A program made the position numbers and the translations under genes. This document shows positions 15,201-30,200 of a stretch of DNA of 64,000 nucleotides, piece after piece. The notes under the pieces are model-generated. The model ran no database searches and had not been told where the DNA came from. It saw only the letters and a list, made by a program, of their open reading frames with translations. The stretch's first letter is position 1; every line of letters begins with the position of its first letter. Source of the DNA: Galbula dea (lineage: Eukaryota > Chordata > Aves > Piciformes > Galbulidae); assembly GCA_013399015.1 (NCBI GenBank), contig VWZX01006705.1, positions 698,397 through 762,396 on the forward strand, read 5' to 3'.

Positions 15201-18200
15201 AGATTAAGTCTACCAACCACTGTTAAAGCACTGTGGTGAGAATGTATTGATCAGCTTCAGTAAATAGTTTTTATACCGTTTATGTGAAGTGCTCAGTGAG
15301 TGCAAATACACTCACAGTTTTCACTAAGGCAGCTCTTCCAGATTTTAAACTTGAGAGTTTTGTGTTTACAACTCAGTTTAATTTCTAGCTACATTTACCT
15401 AACGTAATGCAAAGTAATTTTCTCTTCGCTATTTACACAGTCAAGCTATTTGTAGATTTGTGCCCTTACCTGCACCACTTGTAACCTTTCCTCATTCATC
15501 TACTACAGTTACCTAATTACTTTTGCTGCTCTTTTCCAAAATCCCTCTACCCTTTCAGGCAGCTAAGCACACAAAAATGAACAGAATTGTCTGGCACTAG
15601 GTACACTAAATTAATTTGCCTCCTAAAGGGCAACGTTTTCAGTAAGATTCCTTAGTCTCTTATTATCACTCATGTTTCCTCCCTCTTTATTCCCTTCCTA
15701 GTTCTATTCCCTCTCAGATCCTTTGCAACATTAATGCTAACAATTATGCATAATTCAGTAGCATTAATAATTTCTATTATGCTAAACCTCATAGGCTCAT
15801 TTCAGTTTGGGGATCGCATCTTGCGGTGTAAAAATAGAAATCTACTAGCCCAAAGTCCTTGGCATTCAACTGAGACAACATGCAACAAACAAGAAGAAAA
15901 AAAATCTTAGCTCACAAGGATAGATAAGATGAAAATATAAATACAGATTTGAATAAAACAGGTATATGCATAGCAAGAGGGTTTTGAACTAGCCTATTTT
16001 TTTTTAATAATGCAACACATCTAAGTGAATTGCAAAGATCAGTGTTTTCACTGCATCTCTAGCTAGCAGGAGAGAGAAAGTAAAGGCCAGTACAGCACTT
16101 TATGGGCCAACAGTAGGCAGAGCAGTCAATGTTAAGTTCCACAGGACTGGAATGCAGTGATTGTTAAAGAGATGGTCAAAGCTGTTAGAAACAGACATGG
16201 AGCACAGCTCCACTGCAAACACAAAACATCACAAAAACAATATAATCGGCAATGAGGTCTTACTACTATACTCACCCAAGAGAATTATGGAAGCCAGTAA
16301 AAGAGAGTTACTGACATAGTAAAGTTTCCCCAAGAAAGTCACAGAGCACCCAATGGACTACACAGGTGGGAACAAGTTACTCTTGCCCTTGCTTCTTGCC
16401 AACACATGTCATGAAACAACAAAAAATGTATTCCAAGATTAGACACATGTTCTAAAGGTCAGTACCTGACCAGCTAAGATTATATTATTTCTTAAAAATA
16501 ATCCACAATTCCAAATCAAACATAGGAGGTTCATGAGACAAAGACTCTTGTCAGTAGCTTTTAAAATGGAAACTTGATCTGAAAGGTCTTTCATGTCTTA
16601 CTAAAAACGCAAGTTGAGCAATTAGAATTCAGTTGCTAAATTTGCAAATGACAAAAACGAGCCATCTCCTGTGAAGCCAATACAGCATGAAAAAAGTGGC
16701 CAAAAAATGTGATGACACCAATGCATACAAGTACCATTTAAACAAGCTGTCATTAATTATTCTTTAAAGGCAGGGGAGTTGCTGTCCTCAACCCCATTTC
16801 ATGCTTTACTGCATCTAAGAAGCAGCATTACTGCTCGATATCCAGAGGTTGTTTTTGAGCTATGAGACACACCTATTTGAGACATAATAGCCCTGAAATG
16901 TCTTAGCTTCTTGCAATGCCTGCAGCAAGTCCTTCCTGATACTACTGTAGGTGCTGAGGCACAAGCTTTTCCCCTGCTAGAAAAGCATCTTGATGCAGGC
17001 TGTAATGAAAAAGTCTGTTGATGTGACTGTCTATATTGTCTGCATTCTCTTCACACAGGTTTTATAGACCAGTCAATACTAGTCTTATCAAAGAGAAGAG
17101 CTGTCACTGAATTTGCTTATTGAGTCCCCAGTTCCCACTTTCATCACTCCAATAATTAATCCAAACCAGCAGGGTTCAGAGCAACTTGAGGAGGAAGGGA
17201 GGTAGAAAGGAGGAAGGCTGCACAACAGATGAGTAAAAAGAAAGAGAAGCATGTGTTTGCTAGGCTCCACACAGCCTAATTAAAAACAATTTCAAAATGC
17301 ATTCATTTTACTTATGAAAACTATATTTTATGATGGAAAAATGTCATTCAGAAAAGTTTAGAAGACATTTATTCACATTGGAAATCACAGTTAAGAAAAA
17401 TTGGGGAAAAACTGCTTCAGGGAAAAAGAAACAATAATCAAACTTTTATAGCTGCAGCTTGCATTAATGAGAACATGATCCTTTATAATAAAGCCAGAGG
17501 TGACAAACAGCTGCAGTGGCAATACAGCACTTGTTACTTCAGTTAACAGAACAAGGGCAGGTCTAACTGCTGTGTAGCATCTCTGTACTTCAACAATGGT
17601 CTGCAGCTCCTCCTAGCACAGGGACACATTATACACACAGACACAGCATTGTGCTTTGTCCCAACTGCTATACACCACAAAGAACCAAAGGATGTAGAAA
17701 TGGACATTGTAAACACAGAAACAATGTAACCCTAGCTACTATTAGTGAGGCCCAAACAATGGCATTCCCTTCAGAAAAGCATGCTACGTTCACAGCATCA
17801 TATGCTGTTCTGATGTGTATGCTGAAGTAGGCCTAGAGAAATGTCACTCAGATCAATGGAGGGTGAAGTGAGATAGGAGACTAGACTATAAAGCAGCACT
17901 TCAATACACAAATGTATTTGAAATTCAATGCAAATACCTACAACACCATATATGTCTACATCCTTAACCAGCAATGACCAATACTTCTGGCTTAAACAGA
18001 AAAGTAAGTTCCAGAAGGCTACTAGACAATGCGACATGCTGTACATGGAAGTAAACTTCTACTTGCACTCAGACAGAAGAGACACCTATTGAGTCCTAAC
18101 ATCTCAACTGTATTAGCAATGAAATGCAGTGGGGTTGATATTCTCATTTTGCATTGAAAAAGGGGGACAGAGAATTTATTCTTCAGGTATTTTACAAAGA

Positions 18201-21200
18201 AAGACATTTCTATGATAAACATGCTGCTCAAGGATGTGTCAGAACAGGATTCATATACTTCTGTAACATTAAGTCTAGTTTTTCCCCACACCCTCAGCTT
18301 GCCATTATCCTACCAAATTGATGGCTGGCAGGTAATTTCCCAAGAAAACAAATCTTCTGTTAGTTTTCCACTTCAGCAAAGCAAGCTATCACACACTTGC
18401 TCACTCCCTGTCAGTCAAGTCTGCTGAGAGCACAATGAGCTCCAAAGTTCTCTGCCACAGAGCCAAGAATCTGAAAGTCCAAATTCTAGCAACAGTCCCA
18501 AAACTCAAGTCTTCCTGCATCAGGTGGGGAGACGGGGAAGATGGGAGTGTTCCCGGAGCTCCTGGTCAAGACCTGTCAACCCTGGGACAGAAGATGGGGT
18601 GGGGATTCCATCTTTGGTGGGGACGTCCCCTGAGACAGACAGATGCTCTGTTTGAGAAAAGCTAAAATGAAAATGTGGAATTTCCTTTCAGAGGGAAGTA
18701 TAAATATGCAAAAAAGTAGTTTTCATACTGCTTCTCAGCACAAGGGTTTTCTTAACATTGGTATTTCCCACAGAAAGAAAATGCCACGTCTTGAGCTGCT
18801 TTAACTGTAACTCACATCCTGCCAGAGGAAACTGTTTCCCAGCACGTAACCGATTACAGAAAGATTCGTCAGGATTGTATCTGGATCTTGTTGCCATTAA
18901 AACAATACAGTAAATTAAAAAAGAAATTATTTACTGTGACATAAGCATCAAGAGTTTCATGGCTTGAACTGCTACTTCATGGTCCTTGTCCAGAGGCATG
19001 GACACAATTCGATCCTAATGGATGCAAAATGACAATAAAAAGATGTAACATGGTTTGTTCTCAATAAACACATATTTTGGCTACAGCTAGATCATCTACA
19101 CTAGTAGAGCAGAGATTTATTTTTATTTCAGCAGCTATTTCCTAAGAGACATAAGGCAACTTGATTACTACCAAGTAGTTCCCCAGCCCCTGAAAATTAA
19201 CAGCATGTTAATTTTTTAACTGAATTAATCATGTAGTGATATGGTATTTTTTACAGATTTAATGTATGCGTTCACAAGAAATCAACTACGGTCTACAAAT
19301 TAAAAGTGACTGACAACTTGTTTCTCAGATGTTACTACTAGCACTTCAGTATGTTAAATGAAGGTAAGCCTCAAATTACAAGCATTATATAATCAGTTTC
19401 TCCCATCAACAATAAAGTGCATGTACCTACACATTACAGAAGCCAGCACCTTGCTGGAAAGACAATTAGGACTTGAGTCATAAAGGTACTGTACTTCATG
19501 GACTGGCAGCAACATTCCTGACCTCCAAAATTCACACTACTGTAACTTGGTGCACATGCAAACACCTCAGAAAACAATGGAAATTCTCCTGTCCTATCTA
19601 CCCAAGAATTTGCACTCCTCAGCATGGCCTACATCTTTAAGATGTATTAAAACTTTGGACTTCCTTGTTTTGGGACTACAGTTGTCTCATTTAACATATT
19701 AGTTCTAAATCTCTAGATTCATTTAACTTTACACTTTCCTTTTTCACACAACTCAGCTGCAAGCTGTGGAAGTCCATGAATGCTGAGTTTGAACCATCAA
19801 GGGTAACAGAGGGAGCAGGCGAAAATCTCACTTGTGGGAAACAGATTCATGGTTATGAGATTACATTTCCCACCACTGAGAAAACATTAAATTAAATTCA
19901 GAAGATTGCAGATCAGTGTGTACCTTGCATGTGGCTGTTTGGGTTTCTTTTGTTTAGATGGGAATGAGTTGTGTTTCGATTGGGGTTTTTTGATTGGGGG
20001 ATGGAGTTTTCAATAATCCATTTTTACAGTATCCTCCACACAGAGGGATATCACAGTACAAACAGACTGCAGCAATTTCATCAGTCTTTGAATACCAACC
20101 CCGGAGTTGGTTACACAGCTTACAGCGATCTTCTTCTGGACAAAAAGAAAAGGGACTACCACCTAACTGTCTGAAACAGGGGTTCATCATTTATTCTTAA
20201 GATACCAATATTAATCTATTACAACTTCTTTGAGGATGTGCTATAGGTATTTTTTACTATTAGCAACTTCTTTGACATGCAGGCAAGTCCTGCACCTTTT
20301 GCAAAGAGAATACAAATTACCACCACATGCAGGCATTGATTATGTACAGATTCAGAGGGACTGAGATACCTATCACAGCATTCTGAGTTTTTCTTATTCA
20401 AATATTGAAAAGGCACAACCCCACTGGGATAAGAGTAGCTGACAAAATCATTACCAAGGGCAGGATTAAAAAAAATTAAAAGCCTTATTACTTAAATGAG
20501 TCAGGATGTTGGATAAAGGCAGTGTACAGGATCAGTGCAGTCACAGAATAAGCTCTCAAAATTACAATGTATCACCTGACTTGTTCAGAAAGGACATAAG
20601 GGATTTATACTGACATAGGTCAATAGGGGGACATTCCCACATCAGTGTGATATGTGGTCAGCCAATCCAGCATCTACAAGGTTAACGCATTACAAGGGGC
20701 AGCAAAAAAGGGACCTTTAGAGTATGAAATTCCATGTCATCTGCCCACAATGCTGCAAAAAATTCTATGCCATTCTGGATGAATGGTGAAGATAACTGAC
20801 CACAGTGCATGCTAACACCATTTTGTGCATGAACTAAAACGAAACTTCCATAGAAACAGGGAAACATCTCTGCAAAACCCCTTCATCCACCCACAAGCAG
20901 GCTGTTTCTGCAATACTCTAAGTTGCTGTCAGTCAAGGGTAGGGTTGGGAGATCACCTCTGATCAAAACATCAGACCTGATCAAAACGCCCAGCCCAGGC
21001 CTGAAGGATAGCAAACAGTAATCTATTTACCTTGAATCTGCTAGTAAAGAGATCCATCCTGGAAACAAGTTCTTTTCTGCTATAAATTCCTTGCAGTCCC
21101 AGAAGACACTTCAACCGCACTTCAGCTTGCTACAAGACAAAGAGAAATCAACTAACAGCAAACAATACGGATCTTTGATGTTGCTCACTACTGGTATTTA

Positions 21201-24200
21201 TATTATGTAAATAAGAGTTCTTTGCAGATGCCTAGAGCACACTACCCAAATACTGCCTCCTCTTCTTTATTAATGATACCAGTACCATTTTGTTTGTGTG
21301 CACACACACATCTGTCTCTCACGCACAGAGGAAGCCTGCAGTGAGCCAAACTTAAAGGTGACATCAAAGTTTGTGCTAGGCTCCCTAGGAGCCAAAGAAA
21401 CTCTCACAGACCTTACAGTTAATAAAAGCAACAGAACACAAATGATGGAGGAATTCTGCTAGTCACCTGTTAACAACAAACACAAGAGTATGGATGACCT
21501 ACTTAATACAATCTCATTTTTCTGTACATCAGACTTTGCTTGCTTCCTTTCAATATCTGACTTGGACAATTGTTAAATATGGACAAGGACTCCAAGAAAT
21601 TCTAGAAGATTCCCAGAGGAAGAGTCATTCCTTAGAAATGTCCTGGCTTGTCATTGTAGGTTCTCACAGATATGGAATTAAACGTTATGCCTTCTCCCTG
21701 ATTGTTTTACACTAAAACACTGTGTTTTAATCATTCTCAGAAGAAAAGGGTTGCTTTGAATTTGGCCTAATTAGTTAATTTGGGCAAAACATATTTATTC
21801 CTCCAAGGTGTTATTTCATACTATTAGTACTGCTGCTCCATACATGCCTGAAAGAAAGTCTTTTCCTTATTCAACCTTTAAATTAGATCATGTATATCAT
21901 TACACCTTTCACTCGACAAAGCTTTAAATGGTATTAGGAAACTAATTTGGGGGATCTAACATAGAAAAACCACTGTGTTCTGTAAACTTATAATGCTAAG
22001 GATATCAGCAGAGACACTTAAATGAACTGCAGGCTTTGACTCGGTCTCTTCCTATTTCTTCCTTAATTCCTCTTGCTATCAACAGCAGTAAGAATAATCA
22101 CAGAAACCCAAGAAGGGAGACCAGCTACACACAGGCTACCCATTACTACAAGTTCCTGTTCACCTGCTTGGATGGAAAGCAAAGGATGACATGCAGGAGT
22201 AGGCTTTGACCAACAGTTTTGCATAGGACAGCTTTTTGCTAGAAATACACAATGAAAGATCAACAGGTAACAATGAGTACTGCTCTCTAATCTGCCTCTG
22301 ACACACCAGCATTACATATTTAAAATTAAAGGCTTTGTCTGAGAAAGAGCCTGTTGCCCACATCTGCTGCTTCCTCCAGCCAGAAGGGCTCCATAGCACA
22401 GAACTCAAACAGTCCCAATTTGGCAAGCGTCACTGCATGCTGGCACAAACTCAGCACAGTCAATGTACTGCAATCCTGGCTTCAGCTGCCCTCGCTATTT
22501 TATCACCAGGCTTTGCTAGTGAATAGGGGAGAATTTCCCCAGGATCATATAGCCCTTGGCATGCAGCTAGTAAAGTCATTTGCACTGATCAGGTGGCATT
22601 CAAGCATAGGTCTGCAAATAAAGGTTCAATACATTAAACCACACCACCTGCCTTGTAATGTATCCTGTTCCCACCTGAAAGATCTCAGTCATAACTCTAC
22701 ACATATATGTTTAAGTGTTGAGAAAACTAACTCTAGTAACTATGAACAAATAATTACTTCTGCTGTAACTAGTTCTGCTGTTCTTATGTTTCCAACTGCA
22801 CTTTCTCCTTCTCAGTCACTTCTCATTTTCTGGATTCAGCACTCCTCATAGTTTTAGAAGGATGCAAAGTAATTTTGAATGATCAAGAAGCTATCTCACT
22901 ACTTACCTTCAGCTCCTTTTGACAGTAACATAGGCAAGAACAAACACCTAGCCATCTACTCCCCTATCCTGAAAATGTGCTTGCATGTTCCCCCTTGACT
23001 CTGCCACAGCTTTGAAAGACCAAACAGGCAGGTATTTTGTCAAGAGAAGAATGATAGTTCTGGTGAATCACAAAATCAAAATACCTGCCTGTTTGGTCTT
23101 TCAAAGCTGTGGCAGAGTCAAGGGGGAACATGCAAGCACATTTTCAGGATACTCTGAACACACTCTGTCCCTCAGCTCTATCATACTATATTTTGACCCT
23201 GACCTGCAAACAGATTGTCAGAAAACATCAGTAAGAGGGTGGGTGGGCAGCTCTAGTGACCTCAGAGAGTTCTGCGTGGGCTTCAGCACTGCTTTCATGC
23301 ATTCATTTATGAGATTTCAGATTCACCACAATCACAGAGATGGAGCCATTCAATAAGCCTTACAAATACAGGCTGGGACCTGGATGATTTGATGGGGTCA
23401 TTAGGTCATTTTTTTCTCCTCAACACTCCCCAAATAATTGGGGAAATTGGGAAAACTAGGACTACTTCTGAATTACTCCTAAATAGTAAAGACAATCTAG
23501 CTTACCTGTCCTGTCAAGGTATGTCAATTTTAAAAACTGCCCTTCTCCCCAAAAAATCCATACATATGCATAGAGATAACCTGTGGAGCATAAACCCACT
23601 ACTTTCATGTCCATTTGAAGAAAAAAGTATTTCAGAAGTAGCCATAACCATGGGATCAGTTTCTAAAGCCATCTTGAATGATAAGCAATACTCAAAGCCC
23701 TTTCAGTTTCTCAAAATTTCCCAGCAGGATCACATGATCAGGACACAGAAGTTCATTTCAACAGTAACTCTTACTGGGCCAAAGAGATCCTCATATGCAA
23801 CTCTGAGCATATTACCACTGAATCTGAAGCATCTTCTAGCACCTAGGAAATAACCTTTCACATAAAAATATGTTTCATGTGAGGGTGTAATGGCAAAACA
23901 TTATCTCATGGGGAACAGAGAATGATTATATTCAAACAAATTAATTAAGACAAAATGTTCATTTTATGCTTACTTCACCCTTACTTCACTGTAAAGCCTC
24001 TCAAATGACTGAACTTAATCTCTGTTTACAGCACTGTAGATGATCCTGGCCAGGTTTTTCCCCCATCAGAATACTTTTGTGGTTGCTCCACTCTGAGGCC
24101 TAAATTATTTGGCAAACTTCTCTGTATTTTATTCTAAAAGAAAATTGGCTCTTGGAGATATCTGTTTCTTGCTGCCCACTCCCAACAAGAGGGGATGGAA

Positions 24201-27200
24201 ATGCCTACTAAGGAGGAGTAGTGGGAAATAACATTCAGATGTATATAAAAGCACTGCTGCTCCTTTTGCTGCCAAAAATGTCCTGCTCTCATTTTGGAAC
24301 TGGGTAATTTAAAAGTGGCTGCAAATCACAAAGCACAGCCAGGACTACAACCACCAGTAATGGCACACTACCAGGTCTCAGCCAAATGTGGAACATGGAA
24401 GCCTTCTCCCTTTATTTCACTCTACTTGCTTCCGCATTGCTTTCAGATAATAAGCTTTAGAAAAACAACCACTTCCAGTTCCCAATAAATGACACTGGAT
24501 GAGCTATGTGCATTAATCAGAGACACCAGCTGTTAATTTTCACTGTACAGCTCTGTGGGAATGAAGACACCTCATCTTCAAAAATTACTTTTTCTTCTGA
24601 GAATTCTCCCAACTGAAGTTATACTAAAAAGATATTCTGATCAGACAAAATTTATGCAGAAAAAGATGACAGGTTCTTGATAGATTTGTTGTCCTAAAAA
24701 TTTAAATACTACCTTTACAGCAATGGCACTATACAGGAAAGTAAGAGGCTTTGTGCTCCCCCTCCTGACTTTGTGGTAAACTACAATTTTATTCACAGAA
24801 CACAAACCTTACCAAAAGCTGACACAAAACTGAGGATGCTTTCAGAATTTACACAGAAGCTATATACACTTTAAAAGGTGGCCTGTATATGCACAACGGG
24901 CCAATTTTGGTAAGCAGCCATTTACGAGAAGTATTCCTACCTCCCTAAAATCGACGGGGGAAAAAAAAGGCATATTTTTGACTTAAAGTTTTCTTTCATT
25001 TGTGATTTTTCTTTTGTTTGGTTTTGGTTTCAATTCTAAATGTGCCTCTACTTGAAAACCACAAATAAACTTATTCTAAGGAAAAGGAGAAAGCTTTTGG
25101 GGAAATAACTGGACTTTCTGTAAATATTTTCTATAGCCATTAAATTCCAAATGAGAAATGCAATATTGAAGGCTATTTTACTACAGACAATATTTATTTG
25201 TTCATTTTTATAAAATAAAAATCACACCTAAAAGCAGAATTTTAGTCAACATTTAATACTATATGGTTACTACCAAAAGATATAGGCTATATTACCATTC
25301 GGTAATAGCTCCCAATTCAGTAACATATAAAAATAACTGTACACATGAGGGGACACTCTGCTAAAGAACTGGAAGAAATGTTCTGTTATTCAGTGCTATG
25401 GCTTTAAAAAATAAAATCTGAAATGCAGAAGAAATTCTTTTTTGTACCACCACAGTCTTAAAAGATCTACTCTTAAGAATTTAAATGTTAGGGTTCTTTC
25501 AAAAATATTTTTTTACATTAAAAAAACCCCAAACCATCGACTGTCCCCAGTAAGAAAAAAGAAAAACTTTACCTTATCATACAGCATCCACCCAAGGTAT
25601 TTTAAGTAGCTATCGTTTAAAAAAACATCTGGGCATGTTTTAATCCAGCTGCCAATTTCTTCAATGCAAGTTGCTCGGATTTCAGGGATCACATCACTGT
25701 GAAATTATAAAATTGTAATATTCATACATTAAAAACTCCTAATATATATATGTTATTTGCATTATTTTTATTTTCTGGAATTGCAGAAGTATCTCCATAT
25801 TAATGTTCTAAGTTAGTCTTCAGTGGACAATTAGGCCACTTTTAGCCACAAATGTTTCATGCAATAATTATTTTGTAATTCTGGATAATTCCTCAATCAG
25901 AAATGCACTGTTCTGTAGCCAACAAGAACTTAAACATACTTGAGAGGTCCTTTCATAAGCTCTAATACTCTGAAACAATCTTAGCGCTACACTTTGCTTG
26001 ACACCATCAGTGCCTCTAGGATGTTTAACTTGATTCTGGTATCTGGACAATCTGAGCAAGGGTTTCTTGAGAATGCAGATACACATCACAGCTTTATTTT
26101 TGTTCTTACCGGTAACGTTTTAGAAAGGTCCCTTTGAAAATAGCATTCATCATGTTCCGTATCTCTAGAAGCTTATGCTCATACTGAAACACAAAGAGAA
26201 CCGAGTGTTAATATTGGTTTCACAATTCACTACACATGAAAAATAGGCATTTAGTGCACTTGCAGCACTCCTGTGGTGCAAGCTGCTAGAGTTTACGCAT
26301 GGTACCGACATATGAGTGGTCTGTATCTACACTAGCAACTGGCCTTTCGTAGGTAAGTCCTGATGAAAGGCTCATCAGATACCAACTCCTAGCCTGGATA
26401 ACAAGGTACTTTTTTGATATAGTGTCTTGATCTATCAATACAGAGAAGGATACAGCACAAGTATTAAGCAATTTTTACCTATAGGCCCAAATTCTCTTTT
26501 TATGCACTTCAGAAGAAATGGAAAAAAGGAAGACACAGAAATTTTCAAAATGCACCTATTCCACAGTAAGCACATAGTTTAACTGAGCCCTGAAAAGCTA
26601 GTTGTGAACTTCGAGAAACCTAAGTCACTTAGTAATAACATTCTCTCACCAACAGCATCAGGAAGGGTTTAAATTTTGGGTGTTTTCTCCACAATACACA
26701 TTTTCTCTGTTTTTCACGTAAGATCAAACTTAGTATGATACAAAAACCACCCAAACACTTCTTCCCACAAAAAAAGGGATTGTGTCTGTAACAGAGAAGT
26801 CCATCAACTTCCAAAGCTCAGAACAGAGGTAACTGATTCTAAGATCAGGAGAGAAGGAACTATGCTTGATGTTCATACATCAAGTCACCTCCATTGTCAA
26901 GCCAGAATTATTTCGTACAGTTATAGAACTGTCCCTTGGAACTGCTAAGGAGCTGTCTGGCTGAGCAGGGAAGAAATGACAGAAACTGAAGAGCAAAAAA
27001 GACACAGCTCATGCCTGAAGTTATGACCATTTTTATAATGCATCACTTATATGGAGGTAATAACTATCCTGTGCCCTTTTTCATTCATTGAAATTCAGTT
27101 CAAGAACTCACACTTTGGCTTGCAATTTGTGTAAACACACAAAACCACTCCCTCACTATGAGAGCTAATGATGGAATTACATGTGTGTGTAAACCTATAT

Positions 27201-30200
27201 CCACGTAGGGATCAAGGGCTAATGATGCCAATTTAGAGAAGCAATCAGTAGGACTGACATCACAAATTAAACAGTACAGAGGACAGTTAGTACCTTAGTC
27301 ATTTTTATACCACTTAGTCTAGCAGGTTACTACTGCTCTACACTATGCATTAGATAAACGTATCAACCTCAGAGAACTGCAGTGACCCAAACTCAAGCTG
27401 TCAGCAATCCCTTTTTTTACATCTTCATGCATCTCCCATACACATCACCTGCCTAACCTCTTTTCTTTTTCTCTCTAGCTGGTTAAGTCTGTAATTGGTC
27501 CTCTTGCCACTTAGCCTCTTCTTCTCCACCTTATATAGTCTTTGAGCATTGTGCTTGTTGACATCAAGGTTCAGACGTACGCTTACAAATGCTGTAAGAA
27601 GTTTCATCGCTAAAAAGGAAACAAACCCAACATATTTAGCTTAGCTCAGAGCTACGTAGGACACATATTCACCACTTTACCACAAAAAACACATGGTCAG
27701 CCAAATCCAGTTTATTTTCAAAACTACAAGCATTACTAGATTATAGTACTTTGTTTAAAAATATGTTGTTTATTTTAAATGCAGACTATGATCCAAAAAG
27801 GAGAATTTAGTGAGGTTACTGCTGATTTACAACTTTTGGACAGCATTCTAGTCAGAGAAGTGATTAGTACTGGGCAAGTCTCAGTTTATGTTATTTTGAT
27901 TTTTCTGCAGAAGATTCTAGAGTTGTGGAACAGGTGATTTACAGTGGGGAAAAAAAAAAAGCCCAACAGCAAAACTGGTCCATAAAGGGCTGTGAATCTT
28001 AGCATTGTACTTGAATTGACAAAAATGCATGTTCCTCTAAGGATCACTAGATCTCGTACAACCTCATGCATAGATTTCAAGTGGGTTTTTGAGGCTTCAG
28101 ATCAAACAGTATAATTTAGAACAAATTATACTTCACGTGCTCTTTGCATGGCAGAGAGAGTATTTACTGGTTTGGGGTGGAGGTGAGTAGTAGCTTTAGT
28201 ATCATCATGCTGCATGAAACAAAAGTGTGTAACAAGCAATATTCTGTTTGGCACAGGTACCACAAAAAATGCAGCTCTCCAAAGGAAGCTTTTTTTAGGT
28301 GAAGCATTTAATACAACCTCATCACATTAACTAGTGAAGGGAGGAAAATAACAAAATAGAAAACTGAATATGAACAATCAGTTACAGGGAAAAAAAAACA
28401 AAAACAAACCAGAATCAGAACACAGCACAATTCCAAAGTTAGCCATGTCAGGCATTAAAGAAAATTTCTTTGTAAAGAACATATTAGTCTAGATCTATTA
28501 TATCTAAAGCATCCAAATTCCATTCAGTTACACATGGGGACAAGCAATTTATATCACAATAACATACATTAGGAGGAAGGTACTGTCAATGCATAAGAGA
28601 ACAACTTCTAAAGTAAAGAGAGCTTTTTAATTCTGAGCAGTTTTGTTTGTACACAAGTCATGAAAACTCATGATCTAGAGCAACTCTGTGTTATTTTACC
28701 TGCCAAAGTGCTTGTGTGTCTAAACGCTCTGACCATGGAGTCTGCTAAGCCTGTAAGCAGTGAGATAACAGTGTCCATCAAATAGCTATCATACAGGATG
28801 CTGCGTTGGCACTGCTGGACAAGCACTGCAACAAATTGACAGAAATTGGTCTTGAACTTCTTCCAATAGGGTCCTGTTCTGACCAGTGGGTAGTCTTCAT
28901 TCTCCTGCACATGAAAGTAAAGCCAAGAGAAAACACACTCATTTTGTTTGTGCACACCATTTACATCTCTCCTGCTGAATATCAGAAAGTTTTGCTGACA
29001 GTCAGGTTCACCTCAACCCTCCCCTAACTTTTTTTACATGGTTATTACTACAAAGCAGGGACATGCAACAAGGTTACAGGAAAACACAGAGACAAAGTAG
29101 CTTCACTAGAGCTACACTGCCATGATAGCTCACATCTGAAAGCAATGTATCTGTGAACTATTAGGTGGGAGAGGGCATGCGAAGCCGCGGCATCATAAAT
29201 AACTTCCACTGGCATAAGCCATGAGCATTCCCGGTCTCTTCTACTTCCTCACAGGCAGTAATGCTTTCCACACTTCCCTCTTCTTCCTGTTCCTGCAAGT
29301 GCATGGTAAATCCAGAAGGAAGCTGAAGTGACTAAAAAGTGAGAACAAACAACTGTGGTGCAAGGAGGATGGGACTGGTTTCCTCAGCAGCACTTCCAGC
29401 TTAAGATGTTCATCAGGCTATTGCTTAATGACAAATACCAAGTCACTGATCTATATCACCAGCACCTAGGTCTCTGAAAACCTCCACAGAAACAGTAAGT
29501 AGGCAATACCTTTGACATTATGCAAAAAGCAAGTTACAATAAAACTACCATACTGTTCACAGTACAGTTGATATTGCCAGAAAGAAAGCAGACAGGTGGC
29601 AGTTCAAATGACTTCTCAGACAAAATGGCATGCCTCATGAAGAGCACACTAGGAAGACTTTGTAGATGGCAACTTCAGGCAGCGTGAACATTTATTTCAT
29701 TTGCATCTCACAGATCCCAGGAATGGCTCTGAATACAAATTTGCATCTTGATAGTTTCCAGGTCTGAGCAGAGCCAGGGAAATCCAAAACTTCACTCACT
29801 ATGGCAAACTTCATCCTCCATGTAGGCCACTACTCAGATGATCCTTCTCTAGTAGCTGAAACACCTTCTTATATGTATTTGAACACACAGCTTCAAGCCC
29901 AGAATAACCTCATGTGCTCATAAAGTGCGCTTCATGCACTTCTCTTAAAATTTTGTTTTTCAAAGCACAGGAACCACTGCTTTCTTGAAAAATAAACACA
30001 AACACAGACTGACATCAGGGATGCCTGCTTGCTGGAAGGGATGGGGAACACTCTTGAACACCACTGCAACTTGACATAAACCAGTCTGGCCAAATGATGT
30101 CCCTCTGACATTGAGAAATGGCATTTCATGAGCATGAGCACGTTCATCCAAACAAGAGGTCTAAAACAGAGCAGATAAAGCAGACCTCCGAAGTGCATGA

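Noticed and set aside
21298..21310. Short CA run (gtgtgcacacacacatctg)
   Set aside because: Too short to be a meaningful microsatellite.
23966..23992. Near-tandem cttacttcacc repeat
   Set aside because: Two 10-11 bp units; expected by chance or slippage.
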